Positions 8,471 through 15,333 of a DNA stretch of 15,333 bases are shown here, in pieces. Where the stretch lies: assembly GCA_910592205.1 (NCBI GenBank), contig CAJVPJ010000867.1, positions 1-15,333 on the forward strand, read 5' to 3'. The notes beneath the pieces were generated by a model. The model was not told where the DNA came from. It saw only the letters and a list, made by a program, of their open reading frames with translations, and ran no database searches. Numbering within the stretch: position 1 is the stretch's first letter; each line of letters opens with the position of its first letter. A program made the position numbers and the translations under genes. This stretch comes from Paraglomus occultum. Taxonomy: Eukaryota; Glomeromycota; Glomeromycetes; Paraglomerales; Paraglomeraceae.

Positions 8471-9311
8471 GATTCTCTCTGATATATTCAAATGTCTATT
8501 ATACGATTTCTATGACTTATCGTCTTTACACTCATGTGTTCTCGTTAACAGAACATGGTGTCAAGAGGCAGTTCGGTGGCTTTACAAGAATCCTTTCGGT
8601 TACTATGCTTGTGATTGTGACGCGCAACTTCTTACGTTATATATTTCCTATCTTCCAAAGGAAACACAAAAGTTGTTTGAATTCACACACCTTGAGTTTG
8701 ACAATCCGGCAAACTTGCTGTTCAATTATCCCGCGTACATTGAACACATCGATGATTCTCTGATATTCCACAAGTTAGACTCGTTCATTCAGGCGTACAA
8801 TGGACAAGCCACCATATATCAAAAGGCGTTTGACGCTATTCTGAGGATGCTGTTAACGAGAGCATCGAAACTAACGTATTGTCGCATCACCACTGGCATC
8901 TCCACCAAATGCTTCTCCACGTTTAAAGAACAACTTCATCACGTACAGATCCTCCATCTATTTCTAGTGTCTGATACAAAGAGTGACAGAAAATCGCTCG
9001 AGCAATTGACAGACATTATTTCATCTCCAAAGGGACTAATCGAGTTCGAGTTGATTTCACATTATCCTACCCTTTCCAACCGTATACTATACGCATTGGA
9101 GAGCCAGTGTGACTCTTTGAGAGTACTTTTATTAAGATCTATAATATTTTCTGCGTTTCCATTGCTGGATTGGATAAGTAAATTTCACCTTCTCAATGAA
9201 GTTTATTTCGATTTTTGTGAGGACATGGGTGATGACGTCATCACATATCTTGAGAAAAAATCAGTCTCGGTATCAAAGGCTGACTCTCAAGAGATGACAA
9301 ACAATATATAG
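8454..9311 (+). CDS. F-box/leucine-rich protein
   Basis: Single-exon gene of 285 residues beginning at ATG 8454. Residues 1-48 (MNLPIEILSDIFKCLL, then LHSCVLVNRTWCQEAVRWLY and NPF) form a clear F-box, the Skp1-binding module of SCF ubiquitin ligases. Residues 60-270 are leucine-rich with short strand-like repeats (LTYCRITTGIS, VQILHLFLVS, LRVLLLRSIIF), expected to bind the substrate. NYPAYIEHIDDS (91-102) and FPLLDWISKFHLLNEV match equivalent positions in the minus-strand F-box protein at 3106-4038, so both belong to one expanded family. The gene is convergent with the CUE/PY gene, 171 bp away. AATAAA at 9402-9407 is its likely poly(A) signal. The substrate cannot be inferred. Confidence 0.88.
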   Translation: MNLPIEILSDIFKCLLYDFYDLSSLHSCVLVNRTWCQEAVRWLYKNPFGYYACDCDAQLLTLYISYLPKETQKLFEFTHLEFDNPANLLFNYPAYIEHIDDSLIFHKLDSFIQAYNGQATIYQKAFDAILRMLLTRASKLTYCRITTGISTKCFSTFKEQLHHVQILHLFLVSDTKSDRKSLEQLTDIISSPKGLIEFELISHYPTLSNRILYALESQCDSLRVLLLRSIIFSAFPLLDWISKFHLLNEVYFDFCEDMGDDVITYLEKKSVSVSKADSQEMTNNI

Positions 9312-9375
9312 CGCTTCCGATTCATTTGTAAATAGTGGTTTCCATTCTGTTACTTGTTCCTTCATGATATTATTG

Positions 9376-9407
9376 TTTATTGTGCAACAATGCATACAAT
9401 TAATAAA
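9376..9407. terminator. Opposed poly(A) signals in a convergent 3' region
   Basis: AATAAA on the plus strand at 9402-9407 serves the F-box gene (91 nt past its stop). AATAAA on the minus strand at 9381-9376 suits the CUE/PY gene (102 nt past its stop). If both are used, the two transcripts overlap at their 3' ends. Confidence 0.45.
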
Positions 9408-9482
9408 TAGAATATATCGTATGAAAGTCTAAAGTATGATGCTCATTATATATATAAAGTTCATTGAATAGCTAACGGTCAG

Positions 9483-10526
9483 TTAGCATGATCTAACTAG
9501 TAAATGATAAACATCTCTTCCCTGCCTTCTCAACCGATGAGCCGACGTATTTGCTTCAACTAATTCAACTGTTATGTTTCTAGGTATGAAGAAACTCCGA
9601 TTCCATCTGGATATGTAATCGCGCACTTTGGCAACAGTGATTGCTATCTGCTCCTTATCAGCTATACACTTAACCAGGATATTCCAACCCAGGCGAACGA
9701 GTTTTCTACGACCGAGAATCGGAAGTTCTGTAATTGTGCGCATTCCAACAACAGAGTTCAACCCGTCGATAAAACTATTCCAATCCGATGGGTTGATATC
9801 GTGTAATGCGAGTTCAGACGAAGGATATGCTTCTTTAAATCCGCTGAGTAGAAAATGTCCTTTCTTTGTTGATACACGGCAGTTGCGAGATAACTGTCTT
9901 CGCCGAAAAGTCCGAGGAACAGGGCGTCTCCATGTTGAGATCCGCTTAGTACATGCTTTATCGACGGGTGATGATGTCAGCTTGCCGAATATATTTCTCA
10001 CGGAAAGTCCTCCATGGTGATTCCCATCGTGGCTGATATGCCAGTCATCTGTGGATATATATTCACCATAAGAAGGTAGCTGATTACTTTCCTCAACAGG
10101 CGCTGTCAACACAGCTTCCTCATACGGTGGAGGAGCATCATCTTCAGTAGGAAATGCCTGTATCGGTTGATCCTCTTCTCTCCTAGTATTGATCGATGAT
10201 CCGGTATTTGCCATCTCTGCCAACTTATTGGCTACCCGTTGAGTATGATTTGAAGTTTCTTGTTCTAGGCATGACCGGATAAAGTTAGAACTGTAATTTG
10301 GAAACATGCGCTGGAGTGCTGTGGTCTGCTTCTCTAACTCGTGACGCGAAAGGTGCGAACGCCCCGGGTGAGAATATTCACGAGAAAATGCAGTAGATGC
10401 AGAATGGAGGGAGTTGTGAGGAGAGTTCCAATTGTTAGCCCAGGTGGTCAAAGCCCATTCGGAAAGGGCATCGTGAACGTTGTAGCGGCAATTATAATGG
10501 TTGTTACAATGTCTGCGTCTGCACAT
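9483..10526 (-). CDS. CUE-like, PY-motif protein of unknown function
   Basis: Single-exon gene, 347 residues, from the ATG at 10526. The N-terminus is rich in His, Cys, Asn and Trp. Residues 62-105 (LEKQTTALQRMFPNYSSNFI, then SCLEQE and RVANKLAEM) match the CUE ubiquitin-binding domain, with the invariant MFP at 74-76; the C-terminal di-leucine of the domain is not obvious. A disordered middle carries PPPY (132-135) and the variant LPSY (150-153), motifs that bind WW domains of Rsp5/Nedd4 ubiquitin ligases. A basic patch (194-222, RRPVPRTFRRR) precedes a folded-looking region (about 245-345: SDWNSFIDGLNSVVG, YISRWNRSFFIPRNITVELV) that I recall from fungal proteins of unknown function. A role as a ubiquitin-ligase adaptor is inferred. 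It is convergent with the F-box gene at 8454 and divergent from the gene at 11345. Confidence 0.8.
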   Translation of the reverse strand: MCRRRHCNNHYNCRYNVHDALSEWALTTWANNWNSPHNSLHSASTAFSREYSHPGRSHLSRHELEKQTTALQRMFPNYSSNFIRSCLEQETSNHTQRVANKLAEMANTGSSINTRREEDQPIQAFPTEDDAPPPYEEAVLTAPVEESNQLPSYGEYISTDDWHISHDGNHHGGLSVRNIFGKLTSSPVDKACTKRISTWRRPVPRTFRRRQLSRNCRVSTKKGHFLLSGFKEAYPSSELALHDINPSDWNSFIDGLNSVVGMRTITELPILGRRKLVRLGWNILVKCIADKEQIAITVAKVRDYISRWNRSFFIPRNITVELVEANTSAHRLRRQGRDVYHLLVRSC

Positions 10527-11344
10527 GGTTGTGTGTTAAGGAGAGATATATGTTTATATTATGTGATGTGGGGCTATCTCCTCAAGAGAGTGGTTCTCTT
10601 TTGTAATATTTCGTCGGGATTTTTTGGATGATGGTTTTTTTTCGATGAGAATTCCTTCATTATTTATATTATTAGGTCCACTGCGCTAGAAACTTCCGAG
10701 ATTCTGTAGAGAAAGATAGCTAATTCCATAATTACCCATAATTAGTAGTGTATAAAGAGAGTCTAAACTAATAGAATAGTAACACGAACATCACGAGTTC
10801 TGCAGGCAAAACAGCAAATAGAACGAGTCCAGGCAACATCCATGATTTCTTGTTCATGTAACGTAATCTTGGATATTGTTACACGCCAGTATAATACCCC
10901 ATTATGCAAAATGACATAAAATTACAAAAGCGCAGTGACGATTTGAAATCAAACAGGTTTATTGGGGTGTCACTGCATCTAACCACCGAACCTTGCTCTC
11001 AAACTGGTTTGAGAACGTCAATGTCCCCCCAGGATTTACAATAAACTATATAAATTATTGAATTGAAACTCGTTTTCAAGGAAATTTCTTTTTTTTTTTT
11101 GCCTTCACGATCAGTCCACTGGTCGCATGATCGTCATCGACGTTAGGGCTTTTCACATTTACGTCACATCATCGGCACTCAATTTTCCCAAGTATTTAAT
11201 ACTACAAACCTTTTTTCCTCCGGAAATTACTCTTTTGGGTTTAAACATATCCAAAGTCGTTCATATAAAAAAAACCACCGACAAACAAGTCTTCAACTGT
11301 GTTTTATTCCCCAGAAAACCGATAACAGAAGTTTTATGTTAACA
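10527..11344. promoter_or_regulatory. Divergent intergenic region with two inverted repeats
   Basis: Upstream region shared by the CUE/PY gene (minus) and the PAH-like gene (plus). TATAAA reads on minus at 10558-10553, close to the CUE/PY start. GCAGTGAC (10932-10939) pairs with GTCACTGC (10969-10976). TCTCAAAC (10997-11004) pairs with GTTTGAGA (11007-11014) across a 2-base centre. TATATAAA is at 11047-11054 and TATAAAA at 11264-11270, the latter 75 nt upstream of the plus-strand ATG. A 71-codon frame at 11127-11342 looks like chance: it has no recognisable feature and runs into the start of the next gene. Confidence 0.4.
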
Positions 11345-12569
11345 ATGAGTAGCGAAACTACTCCAAGTCTGTACGACATATATTCGTTCTTCCATTCTCT
11401 GCGCACCTCGCTACCAGACTACAACGACTTTTCCGATTTGGTGGGCACCCTGTTCATTCCTCACGATGTGATGCCCGTCTCCGAAACACTCGCAAACGTA
11501 CTTCCCTACTTTCGCCGTTGTTCCAACCCATCCCTGTTTACGACTTTCCAAATAATGATGCGCCATGCCGAACAAAACGCATCATTTGAAAGTACTTTTT
11601 TGCGTGTCTGTGACGCCATGGATATTTTGGAAAAGATTGAATATGCTCTCGGGGGAAACAGGAGACTGCTTGAAGGATATTTGCACGCATTGCAATTGGA
11701 CAACGCCTCGGCTAGCCACGAGCAAGTGATGAATAGTTTGCAAAGATTTTTGACTGAAAAATGTGATGCAAACACGCAATTGAGAGTAAGAAAGGTTTTT
11801 GCTGAAGAAGGGGCGGCTGATGAACTTGGTGAGTTGGGGCGTGCGGGTTATGGTATTTAGTAGTTTATCGATGATATTTTCGATGGCGGTAAGACAACTA
11901 ATGGGGAACCATGCAAACCTTTTTCTTTTACCACTTGTTAAAATAGGTCTAAGCGGTGGTATTCTAGCTATAGCGTCAGCTATTATAGATGATGATGCCC
12001 TCTATATCCAAATACTTCAGACGCTTCAACTTAATCATCGCCAGAATCTCTCGTGGGAGGCTGTAATTTCTCGTATCCAAAAAATCGTACAAGAGAAGAA
12101 ACCAGCCGTATGGTCCGAGTTCTATGCTTTCCTGGACAGTCTGCATACTGGCAACATCTATGACTATAACAGTGGTATGTAATGCATCGATTGCGTCACT
12201 TGTGTGAATGCGTTTGATGTCATAGATATACGCATATATAATAGAGTTAAAAATAGAAGAGAAAAATAAATAAATTAAGTTATATTCACGTGGTATCATA
12301 ATTAAGAGTAATCTTATCCCTTCCCGTTGTGAAAAGGTGATGTGTACACCTCAGAAGATTACAATGAATACTTAAACGACATGGACGACGACGACGACGT
12401 CACTTATGCTACCTTCTGCGAACAATATCTTGACGATCAGCCCACCGTTGGGGATCAGAATAACGTATATTATATTGAAGACAAACTTGCCAAGGTTCGT
12501 TTGGATAACGATGAGGATAACGTTGATAAAGAGCAACAACCCCAGCAGAGAGAGATAGGCGCTTTTTAG
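11345..12569 (+). CDS. Three-exon protein with PAH-like helical repeats and acidic tail
   Basis: Predicted exons 11345-11828, 11947-12174 and 12337-12569 give 314 residues. Introns start GTGAGT and GTATGT, end AAATAG and AAAAG, and are both phase 1; without splicing the frame stops at 11860. The ATG at 11345 (A at -3) is preferred over the in-frame ATG at 11336. Two segments repeat: LLEGYLHALQLDN then EQVMNSLQRFLTEK (108-139), and LYIQILQTLQLNH then EAVISRIQKIVQEK, ending SEFYAFL (180-224). The second fits the paired amphipathic helix (PAH) pattern of Sin3-type co-repressors; residues 10-56 may be another copy. The end (238-314) is acidic with five Asp encoded by a GAC run. A protein-binding role is inferred; I do not recognise the gene. 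Confidence 0.7.
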
Positions 12570-12807
12570 AGGAGTGTAGAAGGATTCGGTTTGCCTATGA
12601 ATGGGTAAGTGTTGGACTTGGAGTTTGTTGTTATGAACTGGATAGATGAGGAGAATGCTTACCATGTTTATTGCTTCCTACTGATAGACTCATTTTATCG
12701 CCTTGATACCCCCATTTTCTTTTTTTTCTTTCTTCCTTCTTACGCAGTATATATACGTATAAATATAAAAAATGTAAAAATTTATAAAAGCCTTACAATG
12801 TAACATT
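12570..12807. other. 3' region with a possible untranslated-region intron
   Basis: After the stop, GTAAGT at 12605-12610 and a long pyrimidine tract ending ACGCAG at 12747 would make a good 143-nt intron. It could be an intron of the 3' untranslated region or mark an alternative last exon. AATAAA on the minus strand is at 12672-12667. Confidence 0.3.
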
Positions 12808-12990
12808 TTATATATATTTTCTAGGTAGATTAGCTTTTTCTTCCTGCATCTTCAATGTTGTGGGTATGCTTAGAATAGTATTACTGTTTTGCTGGTCGAT
12901 AGCTTTCCGGCGAGTGCTTCTAGCATTGGTTACGTTTCTTTGTCTATTAGTTGCTTGATTTCTTATATAAATGTATATAAAACCCGTTGC
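12808..12990 (-). CDS. Possible terminal exon of a minus-strand gene
   Basis: Minus-strand frame ending at TAA 12808-12810. The last 50 residues (QATNRQRNVTNARSTRRKAI, then LSIPTTLKMQEEKANL) are polar and basic and look like a real protein tail. There is no ATG at the upper end, so an upstream exon would be needed; none was found on this strand further right. AATAAA on this strand lies 136 nt past the stop. It may equally be a chance frame; family unknown. Confidence 0.25.
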   Translation of the reverse strand, partial: ATGFIYIYIRNQATNRQRNVTNARSTRRKAIDQQNSNTILSIPTTLKMQEEKANLPRKYI

Positions 12991-13011
12991 TTCCTTCACT
13001 AAAGGAATCAA

Positions 13012-13317
13012 TACTTAGAAATGAATATATTTTGAGATGATTGTGCAATTCATGCTAGGTGTGGCCAACTTCTTTATTTTACCTCATGTCGTTTTGTCCG
13101 TCTCGAGCTAATACAGATCATGATGAGATGTTAACTGTTATAAGTAATCTATCAATCTCGAATCATGTATTAGTATTAACGTTCAGCAAAAAAAAAAAAG
13201 TGCCATCCAATATTGATTCAGCTCTTGTATATATTCGGTTAGGTATGGAATGTGCTACATGACGCAGGGTCTTCCAATAAAAAGTCTCACACCGTTTGAA
13301 ATTCAGCCACAAAAAAC
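13012..13317. other. Upstream region of the AhpC/TSA-F-box gene
   Basis: No gene seen; the 67-codon plus frame at 13059-13262 crosses a long A-run and has no protein character. TATATAT near 13227-13233 and CCAAT near 13274 are candidate promoter elements for the gene starting at 13318. Confidence 0.3.
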
Positions 13318-15072
13318 ATGGATATATTTTATTCGAATTTACGATCGGGCCCCGTACGCTTTCCTCGAGAAGTCACAGATATAGATGGGCATGTACATGA
13401 TGTTGTAGAATTGTCAAAGGAATACACAATAGTGATCATTACTATTAAAGTGGGTGATGGCTCATAATATTGGGAAATGGACAATCCTTGATCTAGTTAC
13501 AAGCATGACTTTCAATTCTCAATCCTCATTGCTATTCTAATTACTAGTCAACAAAATGTCCAGTGTGTCCAGAACTGCTCAAGTTACTGAACTTTCTTGG
13601 ATTGCATGACACGCCGCCGTCTAAATTCGAGGATCCTTTCAGTTTTGTTACTTTGACAGTACCGCCGCACGAAGTCAAGGTGAGTTTATGCTACTACGGG
13701 TTAAAGTCATATTCGTGCTCCAAAATTCGGTTTACGCTGACATTTATCTACTTTCATCTAGTCGAATCGCATTTTACTGAGATTGGATGCCTATTTTATA
13801 ATAGTATGCCCAGGTCCGGTCGGGGAAGTGCGACGTCTTCGCCAAAAGTGCGATTTTGAAGCTTATCCGTATCCATTTATAGCAGATGAAGATATGTCTT
13901 TGGCTACTCAAACCGGCTTGCGGTAAGTTTTTACTCACTGTTCTGCGTTATGGCGTCAAATCAGTATATACCGACTTTTTTACTCTTCACCTTTATTTCA
14001 AAGAATGTCAGAGACTGAAATGATTCCGGTTATCGCGTATGTAGAACCAGCATCACACAGGATCGGTCAGGTACAGTTCGGACGTAGTGGAGGAAGTTAC
14101 GGACACGCCGAGCTGCTAATCTATTTGAAAAGAAAGAGATTTATGCTAGAGAATAAAGCGAGAAGGGCTGTAAAGGGAGCGGAGGAATTTATCCTAGCGC
14201 TAGAACGGGTTAGATCAGCAGAGAAGAGTAAACGAATGACTAGGAATGAAAAACGAAATTCGGAATCAAGTACACAAGAAGCAAAACCACAATTAAACAT
14301 GCAATCTACACGACACGACACAAAAGAATTCTATGCCGGATCGGTATCCTTGCCGACAGAACTCCTCTTTGCCGTTTTCGATTACCTGCCTATGATGGAA
14401 ATTGTCAGATCGGTTATCGCTACTTGTCACCAATGGAGGGCAATAGGGTTCGAAATGTTATCACAAAAATTGCGTCGACATACCAACGAAGTTTCCGAAG
14501 CATTGTCGTATCATGAGCGACAGGACTTGCATGTGAGGAGTGTCAGAAGGACTACTGTAGAGGCAAACGGAAGCAATAGTCCAGATGACGTTGTTAACAG
14601 TACTGAGTTAGATCGGAGGTTATCGCATTTGTTGGACATTATTGCTGCTGCCCGACAAGTAAATATAATAGATTGGAGTAGTTACGAGTTATTACGTTAA
14701 TAGTTGGCTTTCAGCAAGGCATTATGTACATAGTCGATATTAACGATGATTCAGGTGGAGAAGAAATTGAAGGATTAACGAAAGATAGTATTAGGTGGGA
14801 CATCTATATTAGCAATTCAATAAACAACATTGCGATGTCACTCTGTGATTGCTTGCATATTCTGTTATAATATTAAAGTATTTATAAGATTAGATGCTTT
14901 CCTCGACAATAGCTTCGGACATTGTGAATCACTCAATGTTCGCGAGGAAATAAATCCCAACAGACGCGAAAAAAAGATCTATCATCATCTGGTTAATGTG
15001 CCATCAGTTCCAAAATCGAATCCCGTTGCAAATAACGTTTATAGTTTAGCTTCGGATTTCCAGAAGCTATAA
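13318..15072 (+). CDS. AhpC/TSA-like thioredoxin-fold protein fused to an F-box
   Basis: Predicted exons: 13318-13449, 13548-13679, 13762-13922, 14004-14658, 14715-14794, 14889-15072 (447 residues, one frame throughout). The ATG at 13318 has A at -3 and G at +4. Residues 1-185 fit the AhpC/TSA family: strand YTIVIITIK, then STKCPVCPEL with Cys48 and Cys51 as a CxxC redox pair, FIIVCPGPVGEVRRL (about 100-114), YPYPFIADEDMSLATQTGL, and VIAYVEPASHRIGQVQFGRS with YGHAELLIYLKRKR. A basic, partly helical linker (190-255) leads to an F-box at 258-294 (LPTELLFAVFDYLPMMEIVR, then HQWRAIGFEML). The first four exons are well supported. The last two depend on a 56-nt intron; if it is retained the protein stops at 14700 with 373 residues. 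A redox-sensing SCF subunit is an inference; the redox part may be inactive. Confidence 0.8.
14819..14824 (+). terminator. AATAAA, candidate early poly(A) signal
   Basis: It lies 119 nt past the stop at 14700. It would serve the short form of the AhpC/TSA-F-box gene; in the long model it falls inside the last intron. Confidence 0.3.
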
Positions 15073-15199
15073 CCAGATTGGTCGCAACTTTTTTCTTCTT
15101 ATTATTATTTTATAGACGTAAATATTTGTGAACTATCTTGTTAATCCTGATTCTTGCATACCTGTTAGTGTAATTCGCAAAATCGGCGAGCAAAAAAAA

Positions 15200-15301
15200 G
15201 GTAACTTCAGCAGGACACATACAAAGCATCATCACGATATCAGCAACAGCTTGCCAATCAGGTGAAATTTTAACATGTATCACGTTTCCAAGTTCAGTAT
15301 A
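15200..15301 (-). pseudogene. Tyrosine recombinase-like fragment with altered Arg site
   Basis: Minus-strand codons 15301 to 15200 read ELGNVIHVKISPDWQAVADI followed by VMMLCMCPAEVT. This strongly recalls the segment around the first catalytic Arg of the tyrosine recombinase-like (Crypton-type) proteins that are numerous in Glomeromycotina, where a Met/Ile-Leu helix leads into R-P-A-E. Here that Arg is a Cys (CMCPAEV), so the copy should be inactive. The frame stays open to 15110, but the residues after 15200 no longer look related and include a Phe run from a T homopolymer; a stop lies just upstream at 15302-15304. Family naming is from memory of the motif, not a search. Confidence 0.45.
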
Positions 15302-15333
15302 CTATTGTGTTCATTATTTTCTATATATGGATT

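Noticed and set aside
9628-10020. 130-residue plus-strand ORF
   Set aside because: It is antisense to the CUE/PY gene, which has the recognisable motifs.
11799-12182. Separate 127-residue gene
   Set aside because: Its second half is exon 2 of the gene starting at 11345; its first part is exon 1 read out of frame plus intron.
12342-12569. Separate 75-residue acidic protein
   Set aside because: It has no ATG start and joins in frame to the preceding exon through a phase-1 intron ending at 12336.
13563-13859. Separate 98-residue ORF
   Set aside because: It begins inside exon 2 of the AhpC/TSA-F-box gene and runs through a GTGAGT...CATCTAG intron.
14830-15072. Independent small gene downstream of the F-box
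   Set aside because: It has no good start; its coding-like part joins in frame to the preceding exon, so it is treated as the last exon.
1-15333. CRISPR array, rRNA, tRNA or bacterial operon signals
   Set aside because: No regularly spaced repeats, no RNA-gene landmarks and no ribosome-binding sites; gene structure is eukaryotic.

Overview
The window looks like nuclear DNA of an early-diverging fungus, most likely an arbuscular mycorrhizal fungus (Glomeromycotina). Signs of this are strong AT bias, long gene-poor stretches, F-box/leucine-rich proteins of the type expanded in that group, short GT-AG introns (56-162 nt), AATAAA-type poly(A) signals, and decayed transposon coding sequence. The taxon call rests on recognition, not on a search.

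Layout. 1-129 is the 3' end of a plus-strand coding region; a frameshifted minus-strand relic ends on overlapping stop bases. 430-1130 is non-coding with a 34-bp perfect palindrome and short direct and inverted repeats. 1236-1700 is a decayed Tc1/mariner transposase. 3106-4038 (minus) is a single-exon F-box gene. 4039-8385 is gene-poor, with a multi-frame coding relic at 6664-7142 and a few weaker coding-like fragments. 8454-9311 (plus) is a second F-box gene of the same family, convergent with 9483-10526 (minus), which encodes a protein with a CUE-like segment, two WW-binding PY motifs and a conserved-looking C-terminal region. A bidirectional intergenic region with two inverted repeats leads to 11345-12569 (plus), a three-exon gene with repeated PAH-like helices and an acidic tail. 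13318-15072 (plus) is a multi-exon gene that joins a thioredoxin-fold AhpC/TSA-like domain (CPVC motif) to an F-box. The last 130 bases carry, on the minus strand, a fragment resembling the tyrosine recombinases common in these genomes.

Togetherness. Three F-box proteins and one CUE/PY protein in 12 kb give the window a ubiquitin-ligase flavour. F-box genes are so numerous in these fungi that this may be chance; nothing here proves a shared pathway. The most interesting item is the AhpC/TSA-F-box fusion, whose splice model I built by hand: all exons keep one reading frame and restore a continuous thioredoxin-like fold. All intron boundaries and domain names are predictions from reading the sequence.
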